From the NCBI GenBank assembly GCA_035315065.1, contig DATFYM010000034.1:1-64000 (forward strand): a stretch of DNA of 64,000 nucleotides, written 5' to 3'. This document shows, one piece after another, positions 24,290 through 31,942 of this stretch; positions within the stretch are counted from its first letter, which is position 1, and each line of letters opens with the position of its first letter. Position numbers and translations under genes: made by a program. Source of the stretch: DATFYM01 sp035315065 (GTDB lineage: Bacteria > Acidobacteriota > Terriglobia > UBA7540). The notes below the pieces were generated by a model, which did no database searches, was not told where the DNA came from, and was given only the letters and a program-made list of their open reading frames with translations.

Positions 24290-26080
24290 ATGAAAGTACA
24301 GCGTTTTGTGTTGGTTGCAATCTCTCTGGCTTTGTTTGCGTTTAGCGCTCCGGCGGCCGGGCCAGCGGCTCGAAAGGTTGCGGGTGCTAAAATCCTCAAG
24401 ACCAACCAGGTTGCCGATGGCCAGGGCAACGGTGACGACGACAAAAAGATCAAACACGTTTTGTTGATCAGCATCGACGGGATGCATGCGGTGGACTTCA
24501 TCAACTGCTCCAACGGAGGGTACTGCCCCAGCTTGGCGGCGCTTGCCGCCAACGGCGTGAATTACCTGAACACTTCCACATCCAAGCCGTCGGATTCCTT
24601 CCCGGGACTAACGGCCATCGTGTCGGGCGGCACGCCGCGCACGTTCGGCGCGTTTTACGACGTCGCTTATGACCGCTCGCTCGATCCGCCGGCGCTGACC
24701 ACAGGCAACGGCGTGGCGGGCGACCCGAGCTTCTGCACGCCCAACGCCCCCCCGACCGGCACCACCACGGAGTTTGACGAGGGCATCGATCTCGACAAAA
24801 CCCAACTCAACGGCGGAGCTCCGGTCGGAGTCGACGGTGGCATCGCCTCCATTGATCCTCTCAAGCTGGAGCGCGATCCGGCCAAGGGTTGCGCGCCTGT
24901 TTACCCGTGGAACTTCGTTCGCACCAACACGATTTTTGGGGTCATCCACGCTGCCGGCGGTTATACCGCCTGGTCCGACAAGCACCCGTCGTATTCTTCG
25001 GTTTCGGGGCCGGGGAACGGCAAGAACGTGGACGACTATTATTCTCCGGAAATCAACTCGATTCCGGTGAACCTGCCCGGCGTCCCGGGCTGCAATCCGC
25101 TGCCCGATCAGACGGCCGTGTCCTCGTCGAATGCCTGGACAGACAGCTTCCAGAACATTCAGTGCTACGACCAACTCAAGGTCAATGCCGTCCTGAACGA
25201 AATCAACGGCAAGACGCACAACGGCAAGAGTAAAGCTCCCAGGCCGGCCCTCTTGGGGATGAACTTCCAGGTGGTCAGCGTTGGGGAGAAGCTCATCGAG
25301 AAGAAGCTCGGCCTCACTGGCGGCTATCTGGATTCCATCGGCACTCCCACGCCATCCCTGAAGGGCGAGATCGAATTCGCCGACGCTTCCATCGGCGCCA
25401 TGGTGGCGGCCCTCAAGAGTAACGGGATTTACGAGAGTACACTGATCATTATTTCGGCGAAGCACGGCCAGAGCCCGATCGATTCGGCGCGTTACCTGGG
25501 TATCGCGAATTCGCCGAATGACCCGATCACGACATCCCCTGCTACGATTCTGGACAATGCTGGGTGCGTGCCATTTTCCGAAGCGCCGTCCAACCCCACC
25601 GGCATTGGCCCGACTGAGGACGATGTCTCCATGGTCTGGCTCAACAGCAGTTGCCCGACGGCGGACGCGGTGGCTATGCTTCGGTCGGCCTCTCCCGCCT
25701 CGAACAACGTGGCGGGTATCGGCGAGATTTTCTCCGGACCGATCCTTACCACGTACTTCAACGCTCCCGGACTCCCGCCAAATGGGGATCCGCGCACCCC
25801 GGATATCCTCGTCACGCCGGACATTGGCGTCACCTACTCCGGCAGCGGCAAGAAGTTGGCTGAGCATGGCGGCTTTTCGCGCGACGACACCAACGTCATG
25901 CTGTTGCTTTCCAATCCCCGCTTCCGGGCAAAAACGGTCACCAGCGAGGTGGAAACCGCACAGATCGCGCCAACGATCCTGGCGGCTCTGGGCCTGGATC
26001 CCAACCAGCTCCAGACCGTGCAGCTCGAACACACCCAGGTACTGCCGGTCGTCCAGTTCCAATCCGACGACGACCACTAG
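24290..26080 (+). CDS. Secreted phosphodiesterase/nucleotide pyrophosphatase-like protein
   Basis: 596 residues from the ATG at 24290 with AGGAGG nine bases upstream. Signal peptide LVAISLALFAFSAPAAG. The catalytic domain starts VLLISIDGMHAVDFINC, with the metal-binding Asp. It continues with NTSTSKPSDSFPGLTAIVSG (the Ser/Thr nucleophile region), a KHGQSPID segment and a final EHGGFSRDDTNVMLL, which supplies the last His and Asp of the alkaline phosphatase fold. The family hydrolyses phosphodiesters or pyrophosphates. It could serve phosphate scavenging outside the inner membrane. It stands 190 bases after the symporter and may be independent of the sugar cluster. Confidence 0.85.
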   Translation: MKVQRFVLVAISLALFAFSAPAAGPAARKVAGAKILKTNQVADGQGNGDDDKKIKHVLLISIDGMHAVDFINCSNGGYCPSLAALAANGVNYLNTSTSKPSDSFPGLTAIVSGGTPRTFGAFYDVAYDRSLDPPALTTGNGVAGDPSFCTPNAPPTGTTTEFDEGIDLDKTQLNGGAPVGVDGGIASIDPLKLERDPAKGCAPVYPWNFVRTNTIFGVIHAAGGYTAWSDKHPSYSSVSGPGNGKNVDDYYSPEINSIPVNLPGVPGCNPLPDQTAVSSSNAWTDSFQNIQCYDQLKVNAVLNEINGKTHNGKSKAPRPALLGMNFQVVSVGEKLIEKKLGLTGGYLDSIGTPTPSLKGEIEFADASIGAMVAALKSNGIYESTLIIISAKHGQSPIDSARYLGIANSPNDPITTSPATILDNAGCVPFSEAPSNPTGIGPTEDDVSMVWLNSSCPTADAVAMLRSASPASNNVAGIGEIFSGPILTTYFNAPGLPPNGDPRTPDILVTPDIGVTYSGSGKKLAEHGGFSRDDTNVMLLLSNPRFRAKTVTSEVETAQIAPTILAALGLDPNQLQTVQLEHTQVLPVVQFQSDDDH

Positions 26081-26340
26081 TTGTTTCTGACGGTGCTCGG
26101 AAATGAATCGTTTGTGAGCAAGCGAGGCTCGGGAGGGCGGACAGGCTCGGATAAACCAGACCTGTCAGCCCTCCCACCTCCCATCGGCCCTGTAGCACAT
26201 ACTCTGGTTGTTATCTTCGCGTCCCCATCCGCCGGATGGTGCTTTCACACGCCCTCGCGAGATAGGGGCGGCCTCCGGCCTCCGGGTCTTCCCCGACATC
26301 ATCATATCGGTCAGCGGAGACCAGCCATTCTTTCTTAGAA

Positions 26341-26392
26341 CAAGACGCCAACACAGAGGCCGCAGAGGGGTCACAGAGGCCGGGGAGAAGAA
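26341..26392. repeat. Word repeat (CACAGAGGCCGCAGAGG family)
   Basis: AACACAGAGGCCGCAGAGG, then GTCACAGAGGCC. The same word family lies upstream of the zinc dehydrogenase and in the TPR gene start. Confidence 0.6.
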
Positions 26393-26570
26393 GTGCCGTG
26401 GTTGACCGCCCGCTTGTTGCACGCTTCTGACGATGGCTTGAGCGGGCTGAAGCAAAAGGTACCAATGGATCAAGAACCAAGGACCATGGAAAATGCACCC
26501 GGTGATTCCAACTCCACATCACATGAAGTAGGGTTGTGGGTGTCGGCTGCGCGACAAGAAAGTGCGAAGA

Positions 26571-26692
26571 ATCTACACATTTCACCGAGTGCGCAGATTA
26601 GAAGACGGAGAACGGCGGTATTTCAGATGGATCGTGTTTTGAGTGTCCGCTTTTCCTTCTCTGTAATCTGCGTAATCTGTGGGTTCCTTCCT
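26571..26692. repeat. Word-repeat hairpin (ATCTGCGTAATCTGTGG family)
   Basis: The right arm CTGTAATCTGCGTAATCTGT with GGGTTCC (26658-26687) faces a degenerate left arm with GTGCGCAGATTAGAAG (26589-26604). The same family occurs at 53049-53214. Confidence 0.6.
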
Positions 26693-26796
26693 TCTTTTAT
26701 GCCGCGCACCCGTAGGCGGCTGAGCATTTGACTTCCACGCCCTCCGCTACTTACGATGCTGGTTGAGTCCATATTATAATCTCGGAGGTATTGAAC

Positions 26797-27804
26797 ATGG
26801 CAGTCAAGGTTGGAATTAATGGGTTTGGGCGAATCGGGCGCAACGTTTTGCGCGCGGCACTGGGTGACGAAGCGATCGAGATCGTGGCCGTGAACGACAT
26901 CACGGACCCCAAGACGCTGGCGCACCTGCTCAAATACGACTCGGTATTTGGCACGCTGTCCGCCGAGGTCGGCCACGGTGACGACTCCGTGCTGGTGAAC
27001 GGGAAGCCGATCCGGGTTTTCAAGGTAAAGGACCCGGCGGAAATCGACTGGTCGTCGCTGGGCATCGAGGTGGTGTTGGAGTCCACCGGCCTCTTCACCA
27101 AGGCAGACGATGCCAAGAAGCACCTGAAGGGCACGGTGAAGAAGGTCCTTATCAGCGCGCCGGCCAAAGGCGAGGACATCACCATCGTCCTGGGCGTGAA
27201 CGAGGACAAGTACGACCCGGCCCGGCACCACATCATCTCCAACGCTTCCTGCACCACCAATTGCCTGGCGCCGGCGGCGAAAGTGGTCCATGAGAGCTTC
27301 AAGATCCTGAAGGGCTCGATGACCACCATCCACGCCTACACCAACGACCAGAAGATCCTCGATTTGCCTCACAAGGACCTGCGCCGGGCCCGGGCGGCGG
27401 CGCTTTCCATGATCCCCACCAGCACTGGCGCCGCGAAGGCGATTGGCCTGGTACTGCCGGAACTGAAAGGCAAGCTCGATGGCTACGCTATGCGCGTGCC
27501 TACGCCGGACGTCTCGGTGGTGGACCTGGTGGCCCTCACGGAGAAGTCGACGACGGCGGAGGAAGTGAACGCCGCGTTCAAGAAGGCCGCTTCCGAGCCG
27601 CCGCTCAAAGGTTACCTGCTCTATAGCGAGGAGGAACTGGTCTCGAAGGACTACACCGGTTGCCCGTACTCTTCCATCGTCGATGCCGGGTTCACTAAAG
27701 TCATCGACGGCAACCTGGTGAAAGTGGTCGCGTGGTACGACAACGAGTGGGGATACTCGTGCCGGGTGCGGGACCTCATCAAGTTCATGGCGGCGAGGTT
27801 CTAG
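26797..27804 (+). CDS. gap: Type I glyceraldehyde-3-phosphate dehydrogenase
   Basis: 335 residues from the ATG at 26797, nine bases after GGAGGT. The NAD-binding motif is GINGFGRIGRNV. The catalytic Cys152 lies in SNASCTTNCLAP, with the His in TTIHAYTNDQKILD. The C-terminal signature is WYDNEWGYSCRV. It converts glyceraldehyde-3-phosphate to 1,3-bisphosphoglycerate in the cytoplasm. It heads a gap - (accessory trio) - pgk - tpiA - secG string on one strand, an arrangement seen in many bacteria apart from the inserted trio. Confidence 0.98.
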   Translation: MAVKVGINGFGRIGRNVLRAALGDEAIEIVAVNDITDPKTLAHLLKYDSVFGTLSAEVGHGDDSVLVNGKPIRVFKVKDPAEIDWSSLGIEVVLESTGLFTKADDAKKHLKGTVKKVLISAPAKGEDITIVLGVNEDKYDPARHHIISNASCTTNCLAPAAKVVHESFKILKGSMTTIHAYTNDQKILDLPHKDLRRARAAALSMIPTSTGAAKAIGLVLPELKGKLDGYAMRVPTPDVSVVDLVALTEKSTTAEEVNAAFKKAASEPPLKGYLLYSEEELVSKDYTGCPYSSIVDAGFTKVIDGNLVKVVAWYDNEWGYSCRVRDLIKFMAARF

Positions 27805-27807
27805 GGG

Positions 27808-27853
27808 GCAGTCAGCAGTCAGCGGTCCGCAGTCAGCAGTCGGCAGAAGGCAG
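27808..27853. repeat. Word repeat (CAGTCAGCAGTCGGCAG family)
   Basis: Five CAGTC/CAGT words in tandem right after the gap stop codon. The same family brackets the region between pgk and tpiA (30121-30457). Confidence 0.75.
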
Positions 27854-27958
27854 TTTTAGAAGGGAAGCCGCGGAGCGGCGCAAGAGTTTAGCCCAGGGCG
27901 CAAGCCCTGGGTTAGGCGGTTACCCCCATTTGTTTCTCTTTGGGAAACGCAGTCATCG

Positions 27959-28195
27959 TTGGAAGGTGGGGGTTCTGAAAACTCCGGCACGAAGACGGTC
28001 AAATATACGTACTGGCAGGACGGAGACTACTACCTTGGTTTCCTGAATGACTACCCGGACTATCAGACCCAGGGTATTTCGAAAGAAGAATTGGTCGGCA
28101 ATCTCAAGGACTTACTGGTCGATCTCGAGTCCGGCGAGGTGCCGTACATGCGGAAAGTCGAAGCGCTGACCCTGTCAGTGGAGCAATCGTCGTGA
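27959..28195 (+). CDS. HicB-like antitoxin-type protein
   Basis: The HicB-like core reads TVKYTYWQDGDYYLGFLNDY, then PDYQTQGISKEELVGNLKDL and EVPYMRKVEAL. It is a partial RNase-H-like fold as in type II HicB antitoxins. The true start is unclear: homologues begin with MKT just before the core, but here that codon is ACG, and the only usable start is TTG at 27959. No HicA-like toxin is adjacent; the next gene is a DUF2442 protein overlapping by four bases. It may thus be an orphan regulator or decayed. Confidence 0.65.
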   Translation: MEGGGSENSGTKTVKYTYWQDGDYYLGFLNDYPDYQTQGISKEELVGNLKDLLVDLESGEVPYMRKVEALTLSVEQSS

Positions 28196-28488
28196 GATTT
28201 CTGCCATTTGTCGTCCATGCTGACTATCGGGGTGGATTTCGCATCCACCTCACTTTCAACGACCTCACCGAAGGGACGTTGGATTTCCGTCTCTGGCTGG
28301 AGGGCCCGGTCTTCGAAGCGCTCAAAGACCCGAAATACTTCCGTGCATTCTTTGTGGACGGGGGTACCGTGGCATGGCCGAACGGCGCCGATATTGCACC
28401 CGAGACTCTCTACGAGGCGGCGGCTTCGCCGCGAATGCGTGCCAGGCGTCCGTCGCGGGCTGCCGACCGCCGACTACCGACTCACTAA
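28192..28488 (+). CDS. DUF2442-family protein
   Basis: 98 residues, starting at the ATG that overlaps the HicB-like stop. The core reads HLTFNDLTEGTLDFRLWLEG, then FEALKDPKYFRAFFVDGG, TVAWPNGADIAPETLYEAA. This is the DUF2442 pattern ('LxFsDG...D...FxxLrDpxyFrxvxvD..gtvvWpnGaDiaPe'). DUF2442 proteins often pair with DUF4160 or toxin-antitoxin genes; their biochemical role is unknown. The last about 22 residues are basic and repeat-derived (CCGACTACCGACT words) and not family-like. Overlap with the upstream gene indicates co-translation. Confidence 0.8.
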   Translation: MRFLPFVVHADYRGGFRIHLTFNDLTEGTLDFRLWLEGPVFEALKDPKYFRAFFVDGGTVAWPNGADIAPETLYEAAASPRMRARRPSRAADRRLPTH

Positions 28489-28515
28489 CAACGGACAGCA
28501 ATCGAGGAAAAAGAG

Positions 28516-28929
28516 ATGGGCCTGACCGTCCTGGAACTCGAAGTTGCAAACCCGGCGACGCCGGAGGTAGGCGAGAAGGTGGAGTTTCTGATCGACTCGG
28601 GTGCGATTTATTCCGTGGTTCCAGCACCGATTCTCGAACGGCTTGGCATCCGGCCGCTGGTTGAGCAGACGTTCCGACTGGCAGACGGGTCCAAGATCGT
28701 CAGGAGAAAGGGAGGCGCCGTCTTCAGACACGGCGAGCGGGTGGGCGTAGCAGATGTCATCTTTGGCGAGGAAGGAGACAGCACCCTACTGGGCGCATTT
28801 ACCCTGGAGGCCCTCGGTCTCTCCCTCGACCCGCTACGGCGCGAGTTGAGGCCTCTGCCGATGATCCTTGCTGCCGAAGTAGGGTCTTGGCAAGGGACCA
28901 AGGACAAAGGACCAAGGACAACGGACTAA
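28516..28929 (+). CDS. Retropepsin-like clan AA aspartic protease
   Basis: 137 residues from the ATG at 28516 (GAGGAAAAAGAG upstream). The protease signature is EFLIDSGAIYSVVP, where the active-site triad is D-S-G. A second hydrophobic-hydrophobic-Gly motif occurs in STLLGAFTLEALGL. Such single-domain enzymes act as dimers with one Asp from each chain. The last residues (GTKDKGPRTTD) come from an AAGGACAAAGGACC word repeat at 28893-28928. It is the third member of a trio (HicB-like, DUF2442, protease) inserted between gap and pgk. The substrate is unknown. The other retropepsin in the window (276-686) is broken. Confidence 0.82.
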   Translation: MGLTVLELEVANPATPEVGEKVEFLIDSGAIYSVVPAPILERLGIRPLVEQTFRLADGSKIVRRKGGAVFRHGERVGVADVIFGEEGDSTLLGAFTLEALGLSLDPLRRELRPLPMILAAEVGSWQGTKDKGPRTTD

Positions 28930-28933
28930 GACT

Positions 28934-30121
28934 ATGGCTAAACTATCCATTCGTGATCTCGATCTCCAAGGCAAACGGGTCTTCATGCGCGTCGACTTCA
29001 ACGTGCCTCTTGACGACGCCGGCCACGTGACGGACGACACGCGCGTGCGCGCCTCGCTTCCCTCCATTCAGTACGCCCTCGACCATGGGGCGCGACTGAT
29101 CCTGGCGTCGCACCTGGGGCGCCCGAAGGGCAAGCCCAATCCCAAATACAGCCTAGCGCCGGTGGCTAAGCGACTTTCCGAGCTCCGCGGCAAGCCGGTT
29201 GCTTTCGCCTCCGATTGCATTGGCCCGGAGGTGGAGAAGCAAGTGGCCGCGCTCAAGAACGGCGAGGTGCTGCTGCTCGAGAACCTTCGCTTCCACGCCG
29301 AGGAAGAAAAGAACGACCCCGATTTCGCGCGGCAACTGGCGTCGCTGGCGGACGTCTACGTCAACGACGCGTTCGGAACTGCGCATCGCGCCCACGCCTC
29401 CACCGAAGGCATCACGCGCTACGTCAGCCAGTCGGCGGCCGGCTTCCTGATGGAGAAAGAACTCGAGTACCTCGGCAAGGCGGTGGGGAATCCCGAGCAT
29501 CCTTACGTCGCCATCGTGGGCGGCGCCAAGGTGTCCGACAAGATCGAACTGCTCCAGAATTTCATGAAGTCGGCCGACAGCGTGCTGATCGGCGGCGCCA
29601 TGGCCTACACGTTTTTGAAAGCTCAGGGTGTGGCGGTGGGGCAGTCGAAGGTGGAAGACGACAAGCTCGACCTGGCGCGCGACCTGATCCGCTTCGCCCA
29701 GGAGCGCAACATCAAGCTCGGGCTGCCGGTGGACCACATTGTGGCGGAAATAATTGACGCGGCGGCGCCGGCACAGGTGGTCCCAACGCGCGGCATTCCT
29801 GCCGATCGCATCGGCGTGGACATCGGACCCGCAACGCGAGCCGAGTACGCCCGCGAGATCGCGCGCGCCAAGACGATCGTGTGGAACGGCCCCATGGGCG
29901 TCTTTGAGATTCCGCAATTTGGGGGAGGGACCATCGCCATCGCCCAGGCAGTGGCGGCTTCGCCTGCGATTTCGATAGTGGGCGGAGGCGACTCCGTGGC
30001 CGCAATCGCACAGGCGGGACTGACCGACAAGATCACCCACATCTCCACCGGGGGCGGCGCGTCGCTGGAGTTTTTGTCGGGCATGAAGCTTCCGGGCGTG
30101 GAAGCGTTGACGGAAAAGTAG
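28934..30121 (+). CDS. pgk: Phosphoglycerate kinase
   Basis: 395 residues, full length. The N-terminal signature is KRVFMRVDFNVPLDD, followed by HLGRPKGKPNPKYSLAPVAK. Lys/Gly-rich nucleotide-binding segments are VGGAKVSDKIELLQNFM and GPMGVFEIPQFGGGT. The C-terminal GGGDSVAAIAQ and HISTGGGASLEFL close the active site. It transfers the acyl phosphate of 1,3-bisphosphoglycerate to ADP. The start lies only four bases after the retropepsin's stop, so pgk appears transcriptionally joined to that trio; a word repeat forms the junction. Confidence 0.98.
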   Translation: MAKLSIRDLDLQGKRVFMRVDFNVPLDDAGHVTDDTRVRASLPSIQYALDHGARLILASHLGRPKGKPNPKYSLAPVAKRLSELRGKPVAFASDCIGPEVEKQVAALKNGEVLLLENLRFHAEEEKNDPDFARQLASLADVYVNDAFGTAHRAHASTEGITRYVSQSAAGFLMEKELEYLGKAVGNPEHPYVAIVGGAKVSDKIELLQNFMKSADSVLIGGAMAYTFLKAQGVAVGQSKVEDDKLDLARDLIRFAQERNIKLGLPVDHIVAEIIDAAAPAQVVPTRGIPADRIGVDIGPATRAEYAREIARAKTIVWNGPMGVFEIPQFGGGTIAIAQAVAASPAISIVGGGDSVAAIAQAGLTDKITHISTGGGASLEFLSGMKLPGVEALTEK

Positions 30122-30457
30122 GCAGTCGGCAGTAGGCAGTAAGCGGTAGGCAGGAGTGGTCGGTATTTGTAGTGTACAGCGGGGATGGCTCACCCACGTT
30201 CATCGCGTAAGAGGACGGGCTTGGGACCGAAATGGAAGCTTCGAAAACGGCAATTAGCAGTGGGCCCCGGAATCTACCGGGCTCCAGAGGCCTGAAGGCG
30301 TATCAGTCGGCATACAAGCTCGCCATGGAGATCTTCAAGCGTTCCAGAACGATCCAGAGAAGTTCGCTCCACGATGAATGAGGTCCCCGCCATCAGCGCC
30401 AAGGGTTACCTGGTAAAGGAAGCGGACTGCCTACTGCCGACTGCCGACTGCCTACTT
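30121..30457. repeat. Inverted word-repeat arms (CAGTCGGCAGTAGGCAG) bracketing a gene remnant
   Basis: The left arm 30121-30154 (GGCAGTCGGCAGTAGGCAGT and onward) and right arm 30425-30456 (CTGCCTACTGCCGACTGCCG and onward) are inverted copies of the same words. They are separated by about 270 bases that contain a four-helix-bundle protein remnant. Confidence 0.75.
30285..30398 (+). pseudogene. Four-helix-bundle (S23-like) protein remnant
   Basis: The frame reads GLKAYQSAYKLAMEIFKRSR, which matches the N-terminal helix of the 23S-rRNA intervening-sequence / four-helix-bundle family ('LKAYQLAYKLAMEIFxLSK'). It then loses similarity and meets a stop near 30380. Only about 30 residues of the normal 120 remain. 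Confidence 0.45.
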
Positions 30458-30476
30458 TGTGACTGGAGGGGGAATC

Positions 30477-31235
30477 ATGCGACGACCCGTAATAGCAGGC
30501 AACTGGAAGATGTACAAAACCGCCGGGGAAGCTGCCGAGTTTGTGAAGAAGCTCGCGCCGGGGGTGGCCAAGAGCGATCACTGTGAAGTAGTAGTCGCGC
30601 CGCCTTTCACCGCGCTCTATGCGGCGGCGGCGGCGGCGGGCGGCACTCGGATCGCTGTGGCGGCGCAGGACGTCCACTGGGCGAAGGACGGCGCGCACAC
30701 GGGCGATATCAGCACCTCGATGCTGCTCGACGCCGGCTGCACGCACGTCATCATCGGCCACTCTGAGCGGCGGCACGATCACGGCGAGACGGACGAGCAG
30801 GTAAACCGCAAGCTGAAGGCGGCGCTCGATGCCGGACTCACCCCCATCGTCTGCGTGGGCGAGACGCTGGAGGAGCGGGAAGCGGCGAAAACACGCGACG
30901 TGCTGAAGCGCCAGTTCGACGGCGGATTTGCGGGGTTGACTGCCGAGGCGTTTTCCCGTATCCTAGTTGCTTACGAGCCGGTGTGGGCCATCGGGACCGG
31001 ACGGACGGCGACACCGGAAATGGCCGCCGAGAGCCATCGTTTTATCCGCGATCTGGCGCGAGCGCAGTTCGGCGAGACTGCGGCGGCGCAACTGAGGATT
31101 CTCTACGGGGGCAGCGTGAAGCCGGAGAACATCAGCGGGCTGATGGCCCAGGAGGAAATCGACGGCGGCTTGGTCGGCGGGGCCAGCCTGACGGTGGAGT
31201 CGTTTCTGGCGATTGTGAACTACCGGGGGGCGTAA
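30477..31235 (+). CDS. tpiA: Triosephosphate isomerase
   Basis: 252 residues from the ATG at 30477, preceded by GGAGGGGG. A GTG at 30459 is an in-frame alternative. The active site is complete: Lys11 (AGNWKMYK), His95 (IIGHSERR) and Glu167 (VAYEPVWAIGTG). The phosphate-binding segment is ILYGGSVKPENISGLM, with GGLVGGASL. It interconverts dihydroxyacetone phosphate and glyceraldehyde-3-phosphate. It is followed by secG after 37 bases. Confidence 0.98.
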   Translation: MRRPVIAGNWKMYKTAGEAAEFVKKLAPGVAKSDHCEVVVAPPFTALYAAAAAAGGTRIAVAAQDVHWAKDGAHTGDISTSMLLDAGCTHVIIGHSERRHDHGETDEQVNRKLKAALDAGLTPIVCVGETLEEREAAKTRDVLKRQFDGGFAGLTAEAFSRILVAYEPVWAIGTGRTATPEMAAESHRFIRDLARAQFGETAAAQLRILYGGSVKPENISGLMAQEEIDGGLVGGASLTVESFLAIVNYRGA

Positions 31236-31272
31236 TACGCCCCGGGATTGGATTGACAAGAATAGAAGCGGA

Positions 31273-31581
31273 ATGATCACTCTAATTATCATCCTGCATG
31301 TGCTGGTCAGCGTGCTGTTGATCCTCGCGGTGTTGATCCAAGGCGGCGAGAACGTGGACATCACGGCGGCTTTTGGCGGAGTCAGCCAGGCGGCCTTCGG
31401 CCCGCGCGGAGCGGTGACGACGCTTGCCAAGATCACCTGGGTGCTGGGGTTTATCTTCATGTGCACGTCGATCAGCTTGGCGGTATGGTCCACCAAGAGA
31501 GGGTCGGGATCGGTGCTTGAACACGCGCCTAGGTCGGCGCCCGCGTCCAAGGCCCCGACACCGGCTCCGGCGAAGAAGTAG
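31273..31581 (+). CDS. secG: Preprotein translocase subunit SecG
   Basis: 102 residues with two membrane helices: residues 2-20 (LIIILHVLVSVLLILAVLIQ) and about 50-72 (ITWVLGFIFMCTSISLAVW). The family loop between them reads QGGENVDITAAFGG. The tail is Pro/Ala-rich. SecG binds SecYE in the inner membrane and aids SecA-driven protein export. The gene order tpiA-secG is common in bacteria. Confidence 0.95.
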   Translation: MITLIIILHVLVSVLLILAVLIQGGENVDITAAFGGVSQAAFGPRGAVTTLAKITWVLGFIFMCTSISLAVWSTKRGSGSVLEHAPRSAPASKAPTPAPAKK

Positions 31582-31775
31582 GCGGTCTGCGGCGCGCTTT
31601 ATCCGTTTGCCGGTGAGAACCCTGGCGCTCGGGAAGAGAGTTCAGTGATCGCTTTAGCACGATGATCTTGGGTCTTTGGTTTTCGATTGTAGTTCCGAGC
31701 GTTAAGTTGGAAACAACGGGATTCTTCTAATTGTCGATCGGCGATGTAGCCGACAAATTCACGAGCCTCCCAAGT

Positions 31776-31863
31776 GCGGAAGTGGCGGAACTGGCAGACG
31801 CACCAGCTTGAGGGGCTGACGCTCGTCAAGAGCGTGGGGGTTCGAATCCCCCCTTCCGCACCA
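31776..31863 (+). tRNA. tRNA-Leu (anticodon GAG)
   Basis: The acceptor arm GCGGAAG (31776-31782) pairs with CTTCCGC (31853-31859), followed by A and an encoded CCA (to 31863). D-loop region GGCGGAACTGGCAGACGC, anticodon loop CTTGAGG giving GAG, a long variable arm of class II type, and the T-arm GGGGGTTCGAATCCCCC. Confidence 0.95.
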
Positions 31864-31942
31864 TCTTTCAATAGAAGACCGTGGGATGGATTTCATGTGG
31901 TGAATCTCCAGGCTCCTGTCTTCCTCTCCCTCACCGTCAACG

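Larger units (their letters stand above)
26081..26796. other. Intergenic region of repeat words upstream of gap
   Basis: About 700 bases with no gene. Contains two word-repeat regions (26341-26392, 26571-26692), an AACCAAGGACCATGG-type word near 26468 and, near 26728-26757, a possible TTGACT / TACGAT promoter for gap. Confidence 0.6.
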
